The translations under genes were made by a program, and so were the position numbers. Positions 25,577 to 34,015 of a stretch of 64,000 nucleotides of DNA are shown in pieces; position 1 is the stretch's first letter; each line of letters begins with the position of its first letter. Source of the stretch: Pirellulales bacterium. Its GTDB lineage: Bacteria; Planctomycetota; Planctomycetia; Pirellulales; JACPPG01. The stretch is from contig DASYDW010000002.1 of NCBI GenBank assembly GCA_036499395.1, positions 1-64,000 on the forward strand, read 5' to 3'. The notes below the pieces were generated by a model. The model had not been told where the DNA came from. It ran no database searches and saw nothing but the letters and a program-made list of their open reading frames with translations.

Positions 25577-27046
25577 ATGCTCGACGAGCTCGATCCGACA
25601 GGTTGGTACACCACGTCGCTGCTGATCGCCGATTGGCTGATTCGCCTGGGACTATCGGTGCGCGTCATTATGCGCGGTCGGCCCGTAGGTTTCACGCTGG
25701 CCTGGTTGTCCGTGATCCTGATCTTTCCATTGGGTGGCGCGGTGCTGTACCTGATGTTCGGCGAGCTACGGCTCGGACGACGCCGCGCGGATTGGGCCGA
25801 ACGCATCCATGGTCCCTATCGCCAATGGCTGGCCGATCTGAACGGCCGCGAGCAAGTCGATTGGCGGCCGCTGGGCTCCGAATCTCAATCGCTCAGCCAG
25901 CTTTGCGATAGCGCGGTCGGTATCCCGGCCCTGCCTGGCAACGAAATGCGGCTGCTCGACAACGCCGAGGAAACGTTCCGCGCGCTGGTGGTCGATATCG
26001 ACGCCGCGCGGCGCACCGTTCACCTGGAGTTCTATATCTGGGCCGTCGGCGGCACGGCTGACGAAGTGGCCGCAGCGCTGTTGCGCGCCGCGGCGCGGGG
26101 CGTCACCTGCCGCGTACTGGTCGACGCCGTGGGCAGCCACGAATTTCTGGAAAGTAATCTGGCCCGCCGGCTTCGCGAGGGGAAAGTCCACCTGCACTCG
26201 GCATTGCCAGTGGGGCTGTTCCGCATGCTGTTCTATCGCCTCGATCTGCGCATGCATCGCAAGATCGTCGTGATCGATGGCGAGATCGCTTACACCGGCA
26301 GCATGAACCTGGTGGATCCGCGCTTCTTCAAGCAAAACGCTGATGTCGGACAATGGGTCGACGCCATGTTGCGCATGCGCGGGCCGGCCGTCGAAGCCCT
26401 GGGCGTTACCTTCATTGAGGATTGGGAGTTCGAGACCGGCGAAGGGGTCGAGCAACTGCGTGAAACGGGGGACGTACACGCCGTCGCGACCGCCGGCGAA
26501 TCCGCTGTGCAAGTCATCCCCTCGGGCCCAGTGCTCCCGGTGCAAGCGATCCAGGCGATTCTGTTGCAGGCGATCTATAGTGCCCGCGAAGAGCTGGTCC
26601 TGACGACGCCCTATTTCGTTCCGGACGAATTGATGCTGACGGCGTTACTGTCCGCGGCCGGGCGAGGCGTGCGCGTGACGATCATCTTGCCGGCCCGTGT
26701 CGACTCGCGGCTGGTTCGCATGGCCAGCCAGGCCCACAAAGGTGATCTTTTGGCGGCCGGCGTGCGGATCATGCTCTTCGAGAGCGGGCTGCTACATACC
26801 AAGAGCGTGACGGTCGACGACAAGCTGAGCCTTTTCGGCAGCTTGAATCTCGACCCGCGCAGCCTGCAATTGAATTTCGAAATCACGCTGGCCGTCTACG
26901 ATCAGGATTTTACGAACCGGCTGCGCGCTCTGCAAAACAGCTATATCACGGCTTCGACGGCCATGGATCGCAAACGATGGGAACGCCGCTCGTTCCGCGT
27001 GCGCTTCGTGGATAATGCGGCCCGACTGTTGAGCCCGCTGTTGTAG
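25577..27046 (+). CDS. cls: Cardiolipin synthase
   Basis: A 489-residue phospholipase-D-type enzyme that joins phosphatidylglycerols into cardiolipin at the inner membrane. Two N-terminal helices (residues ~10-60, with AWLSVILIFPLGGAVLYLMFG) are followed by two HKD motifs: HRKIVVIDG near residue 236 and HTKSVTVDD near residue 413. Length and layout match Cls of the E. coli ClsA type. An alternative TTG start at 25523 adds 18 residues. It may serve the same envelope functions as the neighbouring glycan genes. Confidence 0.93.
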   Translation: MLDELDPTGWYTTSLLIADWLIRLGLSVRVIMRGRPVGFTLAWLSVILIFPLGGAVLYLMFGELRLGRRRADWAERIHGPYRQWLADLNGREQVDWRPLGSESQSLSQLCDSAVGIPALPGNEMRLLDNAEETFRALVVDIDAARRTVHLEFYIWAVGGTADEVAAALLRAAARGVTCRVLVDAVGSHEFLESNLARRLREGKVHLHSALPVGLFRMLFYRLDLRMHRKIVVIDGEIAYTGSMNLVDPRFFKQNADVGQWVDAMLRMRGPAVEALGVTFIEDWEFETGEGVEQLRETGDVHAVATAGESAVQVIPSGPVLPVQAIQAILLQAIYSAREELVLTTPYFVPDELMLTALLSAAGRGVRVTIILPARVDSRLVRMASQAHKGDLLAAGVRIMLFESGLLHTKSVTVDDKLSLFGSLNLDPRSLQLNFEITLAVYDQDFTNRLRALQNSYITASTAMDRKRWERRSFRVRFVDNAARLLSPLL

Positions 27047-27102
27047 GCGTGGGTGATGGAGTTTCACCACGGAGACTCGGAGGAACGGAGGACATGCAGA
27101 AT

Positions 27103-27253
27103 GGCCAATGTCTAAAGTCTAATGTCGAAAGAAATCCGAAAAGCTTAATGACGAATGAAGGACAGACTCGCACCACGCCACGCCTACTTCTATCATTCGT
27201 CATTGGTCATTTTGTTTTCTTTCGACATTTGAGGTTAGACATTCGACATTGCC
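27103..27253. repeat. Stuttering inverted element (AATGTCGAAAG / GACATT words)
   Basis: Arm 1 (27104-27158) and arm 2 (27193-27252) are near reverse complements over about 55-60 bases, sharing TCATTCGTCATT, TTTCTTTCGACATT and TTAGACATT. Within each arm the words AATGTC and AATGACGAATG recur. It fills the gap between the convergent cls and PIG-L genes and would form a very long hairpin in either transcript. Confidence 0.8.
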
Positions 27254-27289
27254 GCGGGAACTCTGAGCCTGCGTGGTGCAAATTCCTCT

Positions 27290-28114
27290 TTAACTTGGAA
27301 CGAAGGGGAAGAGCCGCTGGCGGGCGTTGGCGTCGAGCAGGGCGGCGTATTCGCTGATTTCGAAGATTTCGGCGTACTCGATTTTCTCGCCGCGCTCGCG
27401 GCCGTAAGTGGCGATCAATTCCTGGCGGTAGCGATCGGCTTGCGGGCGCAGGTAGGCCAGGTACCAATCGCGCAGCCAATCGCGGCGGGCCGACGCGTCG
27501 GCGGGAACCTGGTCGAGGATGCCGCGATTGAATGGCAACCACTCGAACACCTGCGAGGCGTGGCAGGCGAGCATGTCGATGATCGCGTCTACTTCGCCTC
27601 CCACGTCGACGACCACGTCGCCGCGCAGCGGATTGGGGCGCGTGAACCGGTCGGGCAGATAGGCAATCACGGGCGGATGCCGCAGGATGGGGACCTCGGG
27701 CACGATCGTGGGGACCGTTACGAGGTACGATGCGTCGCGCACCACGTGGCCACAGGCGCGATGGTCGGGATGATAATCGTTGTCGCGATGTGTCAGAACC
27801 AAATCGGGCGCGAAGCTGCGCAGTTCGCGAATCACCTGCCAGCGCAGATCGAGCGAGGGCTCGAGTTGGCCGTCGTGATTCGGCCACGGCGTTGCTTCGG
27901 CGCCGATACGGCCGGCCGCGGCGCGCATTTCGTCGGCCCGGCGGGCGGCCAGCGGCTGGCCTGAAAGTTCATGATGCCCCGCGTCGCCGTTGGTGAGTGA
28001 GATGATTTTCACCACGTGGCCCAGCGAGCGATAAATCGCGGCCAGGCCACCGGCGTAAAACTCGGCATCGTCGGGATGAGCACCCAGGATTAATAACCGC
28101 AGCGGTTCCGACAT
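27290..28114 (-). CDS. PIG-L family N-acetyl-sugar deacetylase
   Basis: A 274-residue zinc-dependent deacetylase of the PIG-L/LmbE family, acting on N-acetylglucosamine conjugates. The AHPDDAE motif (residue ~12) gives two zinc ligands and the general base, and HPDHRACG (~115) gives the third ligand. There is no signal peptide, so it acts in the cytoplasm. The length is normal. It lies opposite cls; the small gene at 28302 diverges from it. The substrate is unknown, and an envelope sugar is plausible given the neighbourhood. Confidence 0.9.
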   Translation of the reverse strand: MSEPLRLLILGAHPDDAEFYAGGLAAIYRSLGHVVKIISLTNGDAGHHELSGQPLAARRADEMRAAAGRIGAEATPWPNHDGQLEPSLDLRWQVIRELRSFAPDLVLTHRDNDYHPDHRACGHVVRDASYLVTVPTIVPEVPILRHPPVIAYLPDRFTRPNPLRGDVVVDVGGEVDAIIDMLACHASQVFEWLPFNRGILDQVPADASARRDWLRDWYLAYLRPQADRYRQELIATYGRERGEKIEYAEIFEISEYAALLDANARQRLFPFVPS

Positions 28115-28301
28115 GCGCCTGACACCTATTAGCTAGTTCGTGGAGCGATGATGAAAAAAGTGCCGCGTCGTTTGCACGCGGACGAGCAACGTTACCTCGG
28201 TTTGCGTTAAGCCGCTGGCGGGGCAGGCGGACGGCAGATTATGATAGCGGGTCGACGCGGGCAGATGGAGAAAGATCAACATACGGAGCGCGGTTATCGC
28301 C

Positions 28302-28529
28302 ATGAAGTTCATCGAGATGACCGGACGGACGCTGTTGCGCGTGGTGAGCGAGAACGAGATTTCGCCCGAGCAACTGCGCGAATGCGGGGTTAAGGAAGAG
28401 AGCCTGGTGCGGGTCAACCCGCAAGGGGATATCGAGCTGCGCCGCCATGACCGCTGGGATGTGATCGGCGGGTTGCTGGGAGAGTTCGGCGCCCGGGTAC
28501 ACCACGAAACGGGCCTCGACTGGGCCTGA
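28302..28529 (+). CDS. Small acidic protein, unrecognised
   Basis: A 75-residue soluble protein with coherent composition (SPEQLRECGVKEESLVRVN, DRWDVIGGLLGEFGARV). No signal peptide or family is recognised. It lies alone between the PIG-L gene (divergent) and the DUF1028 gene (convergent). The alternation of short helices and strands suggests a small folded domain rather than chance. Confidence 0.65.
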   Translation: MKFIEMTGRTLLRVVSENEISPEQLRECGVKEESLVRVNPQGDIELRRHDRWDVIGGLLGEFGARVHHETGLDWA

Positions 28530-28571
28530 CGGTGTGGGTAATCGCGTTGCGCGATCACCTACGCGGCACAT

Positions 28572-29771
28572 TTATTTCTCAGAGGGCGTCGCGGATGGTG
28601 TCGGCGCGGCCGGCTCTTTGATGGCGTTGTAATACGCCTTGAAGAGCGCGTCGATCAGGGGCTGATCGACCAAGCCGGGCGGGTGGCCGAGTTTGTCTTC
28701 GGCCGTCGGCAGCCCTTGCTCGGCGCGGAATCGGTCGACCGCCGCGGCCGTGGCGGTGTCGAAACGATCGAGATCGGGCTCGTCATTACGTGACGGGAAC
28801 TCCGCGCGGTCGGGCCATAACAATTTCAAGCGATGCAGCATCTGCTTGAGCTGCACGACGTCGCGCCCCTCGACGATCGCGAACGTGCGATGCCCGAGCC
28901 GTTCGTGGATGGCGTCGTACTGGCGGCGCAGTTCGCCGACCGGCTCTGAATGCTCAGCCACTTGCAGGGTTTCGACGATGTGGTCGTCGGCCACGCCGGC
29001 GTGGTGCTCGTCGGCCACGACGAGCGAAGCGGATTGCATGCGGCCTTTGCGCTTGTCGCCGCCGGCGTGTTGGCCGGCATCGAGTGCCGCGATCAAACGA
29101 TCGGCCAGCGGACGCTGGGTACCATCGGTGGCCTCGAAGCTGTCGGCCACGGCGTCGATCACTTCGCGGCCGACGAGCAAGTTCCCCTGCACGGTGTAAT
29201 TCTTTCCCTGCCGCGAGCTGGCGTAGACGCCGTTTTCCTGACCGGTGAAAGCGGCGGTGCGGCCTTGCATGTCGATGATGCCCAGTTGGCGATGCTCGCG
29301 GTTGATGTCGTCCGCGAGCAGCTCGTCGATCGCTGCGGCGGGCGTCTTGCCGGCGGCCAGCAGATCGAGTCCCTGGCGACCATATTTGACGGCCGTCGTG
29401 GCCTGGGTTGCTACGGCGCCGACGCCGGCGCGAACCCACGGAACGTAACGCCCGACCTGCGTGACACGCGTAGTGACCGCTACGCCGCACTGCGCGGCCG
29501 TGGGATCGATGGCGCAGATCGAGAAGGTGTGAAACTCGGGATCGAGCACGGCGGCCGGATCGCCGTTCTGATCGTTTGTCGAAACCGCTATCGCAGACTT
29601 CTGCGCGTTGGTTGCAATTGCTGGCACCGCTGGCACACCAGGCGCCGGCGCTCGACGAGCGTGAAGCCCTAAGCCGATCGCTGCTACCAGCGCTGCAATG
29701 ACTGCCAGCGCCGCGCCGGCCTGTGCCGCGGGCGAAAGCCGGTACGATTTTTTTGATTGCAGCAGCGGCAT
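28572..29771 (-). CDS. DUF1028 protein with membrane anchor
   Basis: A 399-residue protein. An N-terminal anchor (AGAALAVIAALVAAIGLGL) is followed by a DUF1028 domain (residues ~75-300), an Ntn-hydrolase-like fold of unproven activity. Its marks are FSICAIDPTAAQCGVAVTTR, near the family's SI.A.D, and the ATQATTAVKYGRQGLDLL stretch. The C-terminal ~100 residues resemble the putative peptidoglycan-binding tail often attached to this domain. The start at 29771 is preferred, but the frame continues to 29837. Confidence 0.82.
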   Translation of the reverse strand: MPLLQSKKSYRLSPAAQAGAALAVIAALVAAIGLGLHARRAPAPGVPAVPAIATNAQKSAIAVSTNDQNGDPAAVLDPEFHTFSICAIDPTAAQCGVAVTTRVTQVGRYVPWVRAGVGAVATQATTAVKYGRQGLDLLAAGKTPAAAIDELLADDINREHRQLGIIDMQGRTAAFTGQENGVYASSRQGKNYTVQGNLLVGREVIDAVADSFEATDGTQRPLADRLIAALDAGQHAGGDKRKGRMQSASLVVADEHHAGVADDHIVETLQVAEHSEPVGELRRQYDAIHERLGHRTFAIVEGRDVVQLKQMLHRLKLLWPDRAEFPSRNDEPDLDRFDTATAAAVDRFRAEQGLPTAEDKLGHPPGLVDQPLIDALFKAYYNAIKEPAAPTPSATPSEK

Positions 29772-29999
29772 CAGAAATCCCGATGGCACTTGGCGGCTAC
29801 TAAGTGATGCGGCCTGTTGAATAGGTAGTTTGGGCACGCCGGGCAGAGCAGTGCAAGCCGGAAGTTGGCGAACCGGACGACTTGTTCTTGGCGCACGTTA
29901 GTCGCTTGTTGAAAGAGGGTTTGCCGGAGGAGGGCCGATTCAGGCCGCATACCGGTAATCCACAGATCAAATCATTGTGTCGGATCGAGGGAGGATGCC

Positions 30000-30287
30000 A
30001 TGAACAGCAATAGCAACGTGGGTGTGTTCGGCTGGATTCGCGAGGGGGTGCGTCGAGCCGTACTGCTGGGCTTCTCGGACGCGGTCGAACAGATCGGCGC
30101 GGCCGACGACAAGGATGCGCTGCACCCGCAATTGCAAAGCTTGCTGCGCGAAGCACCGCGTCGTCTGCCGAGCGAAAGCCGTGCTCCTGAACCCTCGTCG
30201 TTGAGCCGCGGCGAGCGCAAACGCCTGGGACGCACGTTGGGGCAATCGCACGCACCATCCGGCGGCGCGACGACTCTGGACGGTTGA
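30000..30287 (+). CDS. Small conserved-looking protein, unrecognised
   Basis: A 95-residue soluble protein. The start GVFGWIREGVRRAVLLGFSDAVEQIG looks like an amphipathic helix that could touch a membrane or nucleic acid. The middle (ALHPQLQSLLREAP) is helical and the end is disordered and basic. GAGG lies a few bases before ATG 30000. No family recognised. It diverges from the DUF1028 gene and converges on ridA. Confidence 0.65.
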   Translation: MNSNSNVGVFGWIREGVRRAVLLGFSDAVEQIGAADDKDALHPQLQSLLREAPRRLPSESRAPEPSSLSRGERKRLGRTLGQSHAPSGGATTLDG

Positions 30288-30301
30288 AGTCGGGAGGAGC
30301 G

Positions 30302-30769
30302 TTAAGCGCTCTTCACTTCGAAAATCGCTTCGATCTCGACCGAGATGTTGCCGGGGAGCGAGCCCATGCCGACGGCGCTGCGAGCGCCGACGCCGTGGTC
30401 TGCGCCGAAGACCTGCGACATCAGATCGCTGAAGCCATTGATGACGGCCGGGTGCTGTTGAAAATCCGGGGCGGCATTGACCATGCCCAGCGTCTTCACG
30501 AGGCGCGTGACGCGGTCCAATGTGCCGAAATGGGCACGCAGCGTGGCAAGAATCGCCAGGCCTGTCTGCCGCGCGGCGTCGTAACCGGCCTGTTGGTCGA
30601 TCTCGGAGCCCACCTTGCCGGTGATCAACGTGCCGTCGGACTTCAGCGGTCCATGTCCCGACACATAAGCGACGTTGCCGATGATGGCGACGGGCTTATA
30701 AACGCCGGCCGGCTTGGGGGCCGGGGGAAGTTGCAGTTTCAGTTCGCCCAGTCGTGCTTCAGCGCTCAC
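30302..30769 (-). CDS. RidA family enamine/imine deaminase
   Basis: A 155-residue protein of the RidA/YjgF/UK114 superfamily, closer to the longer YjgH/TdcF-like members that contain a KTLGMVNAAPDF segment. The superfamily clears reactive enamines and imines, usually as trimers; the subunit interface would hold the substrate. The closing SAVGMGSLPGNISVEIEAIF carries the conserved glycine and glutamate. A GTG start at 30769 with GGAG eight bases upstream is preferred over the longer frame to 30850. Confidence 0.88.
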   Translation of the reverse strand: MSAEARLGELKLQLPPAPKPAGVYKPVAIIGNVAYVSGHGPLKSDGTLITGKVGSEIDQQAGYDAARQTGLAILATLRAHFGTLDRVTRLVKTLGMVNAAPDFQQHPAVINGFSDLMSQVFGADHGVGARSAVGMGSLPGNISVEIEAIFEVKSA

Positions 30770-30905
30770 GATGTGGATCTCCGTCGATAGATTGAGCCGA
30801 CTATCGCAAGCCGATTGCCGGCGGGATTTCGATTCTAGCCGCCGGGACATGCGTGTCCAGAGGAACGAGCGCGCGGCCGGAGCGCGGTAACATTCATCGC
30901 ATGAT

Positions 30906-31328
30906 CTATTTGCGCCCGTAGATCGTGGCGGGGTCGGCCAAGCGCTCGGCGATGATCTTTACGCCACCCGGGGCAATTTTGCCGTCGTGGGTGGTGACCT
31001 CGCGGAAGAAGCAACTGCGATACCCTTCGTGACAGGCAGGGCCTTGCTGCTCAACCTTCAACAGGATCGTGTCCGCATCGCAGTCGACGAGAATCGACAG
31101 GACTCGCTGCACGTGGCCGCTCTCTTCGCCTTTGCGCCACAGGCGTCCTTTGCTGCGGCTGAAATAAACAGCCCGGCCCGTAGCGACAGTTTCGGCGAAG
31201 CTTTCGGCGTTCATATACGCCACCATCAGGACTTCGCCCGTTTGGGCGTCCTGCGCGACGGCCGGCAACAGACCGTTGCCCTTGGCAAAGTCGGGAATCG
31301 GTGCTTCGGCAGAAGCTTGGTTGGACAC
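30906..31328 (-). CDS. hisI: Phosphoribosyl-AMP cyclohydrolase
   Basis: A 140-residue HisI, which opens the adenine ring of phosphoribosyl-AMP in step three of histidine synthesis. The metal-binding [10 protein letters not shown] and the zinc cysteines in [13 protein letters not shown] are intact, as is [14 protein letters not shown]. There is no HisE domain, so the pyrophosphohydrolase must be elsewhere. No other his gene is in the window, so this is a scattered histidine gene, as is common in planctomycetes. Confidence 0.95.
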   Translation of the reverse strand: MSNQASAEAPIPDFAKGNGLLPAVAQDAQTGEVLMVAYMNAESFAETVATGRAVYFSRSKGRLWRKGEESGHVQRVLSILVDCDADTILLKVEQQGPACHEGYRSCFFREVTTHDGKIAPGGVKIIAERLADPATIYGRK

Positions 31329-31710
31329 GGGACCTCGAGCGGAGGGGTGGTGCGCCCGGTGCGGCTATCGCTGGGACAGATCGGCCGGTTATAGCGAGCG
31401 CCCGTTGTGGCGGGCGGTTGCGCGACAATGCCTAGCTTACCGGTAATGCACGGCGGACACCACTTCGAGAGGGGAGTTTCCTGATCGAGGTTCGCGGTCG
31501 CACGGACGAGTCATGGCGCGGGCTGTGAAAGCCGGCGGCGCCACGCATACCTGCCGCGCAGTCGGTTCGTTCGCTGCCGGTGGTAAGTCAGGCTTCAGAC
31601 GACCCTTGGCACGCTGATTGGAGTTCACCCGGCGAGGTTCCGATGCTTACCGAGCGAGGCGGCGTTGGTTGAGAGCGTGAAGGAAAAACGACAGAGGCGC
31701 GGGCCGCGGG
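31329..31710. other. Intergenic stretch between divergent hisI and GT2
   Basis: It holds the promoters of hisI (minus) and the second GT2 gene (plus). The short frames present are proline/arginine-rich. No hairpin or repeat was recognised. Confidence 0.4.
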
Positions 31711-32526
31711 ATGTTTGCGGACTGGGGCAAACGTACCGCTGGTTTGCGCCTTGAATCTCTGCCCGATGATCGCTCCCACGCCTGGCCCGCGTTACCCGAC
31801 AAATTTGCCGTTCGAGAAAGGGTTGCCGGCTTGAAATCTTCCCTCACGATGATCGTGCCCGTTCGCAACGACGCGGGCTGCCTGTCGCACATCTTCACGC
31901 ACGCGTTGGAAATCCTGCCAGAGCTGACGCCACGCTGGAACCTGGTGTTGATCGACGACGGGTCGAGCGATGCTACGCCCGAGGTGCTGGCGGAACTGGC
32001 GCGCAACTATCCCCAAGTGTCGGTGCTGCATCACTCGGTGTCGAAGGGGGATAGCGCGTGCTTTCGCCGGGGCGCGCTCGTGACGCATAGCGACCTGCTG
32101 CTGATGCGCGCTAGCGACTGCGACCTGGACCTGACAGGGATGCAGAAAATGTGGAAGCGCGCGGCATCGCATCCGCTGGTCGTGGCGCGTTCGCATGGTG
32201 AAGACGCGCGTGATCGGATCGCCCTAGGGGGGCGCCGCAAGCCACGCGCTACGGCGCGTGGGCCGGGGCTGCAGTTGATTCAACGGCGCGCCTTGTCAGC
32301 ATGGCTGGCCGGACACGAGGATCATGATCTGCAGGGATATCTGCAAGCCAAACGCTATCCGCAGCACGAGGTCGAATTGCGACGCTGGGATATGGCATGG
32401 CTGCCGGCGCAGCAGCTCAATTCCACGGTGTTTGTGCCGCAGCATTGCGATCGTGGTGAAATGGCGGGCCGCCCGAAACGCCCCAACTATCTGCTGCGGC
32501 TGAAGGCGTTCGCGCTGGGGGAATAA
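31711..32526 (+). CDS. GT2 family glycosyltransferase
   Basis: Up to 271 residues. The GT-A start MIVPVRNDAGCL, LVLIDDGSSDATPEVL, SKGDSACFRRGALV and an atypical metal-site region ASDCDLDL identify GT2. The usual DxD is present only as DCDLD, and the second half is short and basic, so donor and acceptor are unclear. A TTG at 31831, with AAAGG about ten bases upstream, would start directly at the fold (MKSSLTMIVPV) and may be the true start. It is not adjacent to the other glycan genes. Confidence 0.8.
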   Translation: MFADWGKRTAGLRLESLPDDRSHAWPALPDKFAVRERVAGLKSSLTMIVPVRNDAGCLSHIFTHALEILPELTPRWNLVLIDDGSSDATPEVLAELARNYPQVSVLHHSVSKGDSACFRRGALVTHSDLLLMRASDCDLDLTGMQKMWKRAASHPLVVARSHGEDARDRIALGGRRKPRATARGPGLQLIQRRALSAWLAGHEDHDLQGYLQAKRYPQHEVELRRWDMAWLPAQQLNSTVFVPQHCDRGEMAGRPKRPNYLLRLKAFALGE

Positions 32527-33238
32527 TCCCCTGGGGCATCTTATGGAAACTTGGGCGCAGAGAATAACGCCCTTGGCCGCGATGCGCATCGATCGCGCAT
32601 GCAGCATTTTGCATTGGTTCATGCGCTAAGTAACGTACCGCCTAAAGGTGGGGCGTTTCATGAGGATTTCATGATCGCGCAAGGCCGGCAATCATAGGCT
32701 GCGCAACAGGCGCTAGTTTGGCGGTGCGGTGCCAACCGACATGCGCAATCCTTGACCAGGTTGACGTCGAGTAGACCGACGCGCGCGATTTTACAAATCC
32801 GCGCATAACCTACTTGTCGGGCGCTTGTCCCCCTCACCTCGGCTGGCTATGATTCCTGTCGGAACTCGATCACACCACATCTACGAGTTCCACTACGGGG
32901 GAGTACAGTCCGCGGGTCAGCCGAGGACAGTGCTGCGACATCTCAGGCAAGTCGTGTTGCGGCGCAAGTCATGCGCAAAGGGCTTTGTCCCGTTGCGCCT
33001 GGAGAAGACTTGGCGTCATGCATTTGAACTGTGGTTCCCCGTGCTTGAGGCAGCGATATCAGGGCGGTTCGCCGGATCTTCGCGCGGCCAGGAAACATTG
33101 GCTCGCTCACTTTGACGCGTGCCGTGTGGAGGCCGTGAACCGCCCTGCTTTTTCGTACGTAGGGATGTGGAATCGTGCCGGCAGGGTTGCCGTCGTGGAT
33201 CTACCCGCATCAACCCTGGACAGGATCGAGGTACTGGC
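32527..33238. other. Long leader upstream of the XRE-like regulator
   Basis: About 710 bases with no convincing gene. One short frame (33018-33242, 74 codons) ends exactly across the ATG of the regulator (ATGA), which would allow coupling, but its composition is not persuasive. A small CCGCCT/GGTGG hairpin lies near 32640. Confidence 0.45.
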
Positions 33239-33910
33239 ATGAGTATTTCGGAATTGGGGTCCGGCGCATTTCCTACCGTGAAAGCGCCCCCCGCTCAATC
33301 AGCCGCCACGCAACCGGCGGCTCTCGACGCGACAGCAGGACATTGCGCGTCGTCCTATAGCTCTAGTCCGCCGTCGCCAACGGCGGCGACCTATGGTGCA
33401 ACGGCGCAACGCCCGGCCCCTTTTAAGCCGGCGCCGTCGAATCCGCCGACGGCGCGTGTGGCCTTGCATCGCATCGCGGCGGTACGCCAACAGCAAGGCA
33501 TCTCGTTGCGCGGGCTCGCGCGACAGTTGCGGACCAGCATCCGCGACCTGGAGATCGAAGAAGAAGAGACTTCCGACCTGCGGTTGAGCCGCGTCTATTG
33601 GTGGCAAAGCGTGTTGGAAGTGCCGATCTCGGAATTGCTGGTCGATTCGAATTCGCCGTTGTCGGCGCCGGTTATGGAGCGCGCTCGCCTGGTACGGATC
33701 ATGAAGACCGTGGCCGCGATCGCCGAAAAGGCCGACAATTCGTCGATCAAACGACTGGCGCAGACGCTGGCTTCGCAATTGGTCGAGATGATGCCCGAGC
33801 TGGAAGGCGTAAGCCCCTGGCACAACGTGGGGCAGCGCCGAACGCTAGACGAGTTGGGGCGAATCGCCGAACGTCCTTATTCGGACGACATCTGGCGCGA
33901 GATGGGCTGA
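33239..33910 (+). CDS. XRE-like helix-turn-helix regulator with disordered N terminus
   Basis: A 223-residue protein. Residues 1-80 are Pro/Ala/Ser/Thr-rich and disordered. Residues ~80-140 hold an XRE-like helix-turn-helix (RIAAVRQQQGISLRGLARQL, then TSIRDLEIEEEETSDLRL). A helical C-terminal domain follows (RIMKTVAAIAEKADNSSIKR) and ends in PYSDDIWREMG. It probably binds DNA as an oligomer; targets are unknown. GAGG lies about nine bases before ATG 33239. The promoter region of any target is not evident. Confidence 0.75.
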   Translation: MSISELGSGAFPTVKAPPAQSAATQPAALDATAGHCASSYSSSPPSPTAATYGATAQRPAPFKPAPSNPPTARVALHRIAAVRQQQGISLRGLARQLRTSIRDLEIEEEETSDLRLSRVYWWQSVLEVPISELLVDSNSPLSAPVMERARLVRIMKTVAAIAEKADNSSIKRLAQTLASQLVEMMPELEGVSPWHNVGQRRTLDELGRIAERPYSDDIWREMG

Positions 33911-33912
33911 GG

Positions 33913-33995
33913 GTAGGGTGCGCTGTGCGCACCACGAACCTGCCATGATGCGATAAGCCGGAAACGAAATACATGGTGCCCACAGGGCACCCTAC
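33913..33995. repeat. GTAGGGTGC-type inverted repeat pair, copy B
   Basis: The left arm at 33913-33933 and the right arm at 33975-33995 match over most of 21 bases as reverse complements, with a 41-base spacer beginning ACGAACC. It fills the gap between the regulator and pheT, whose stops converge here, and could terminate both. Confidence 0.78.
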
Positions 33996-34015
33996 AACTC
34001 GTGCCCGAAGGGCGC

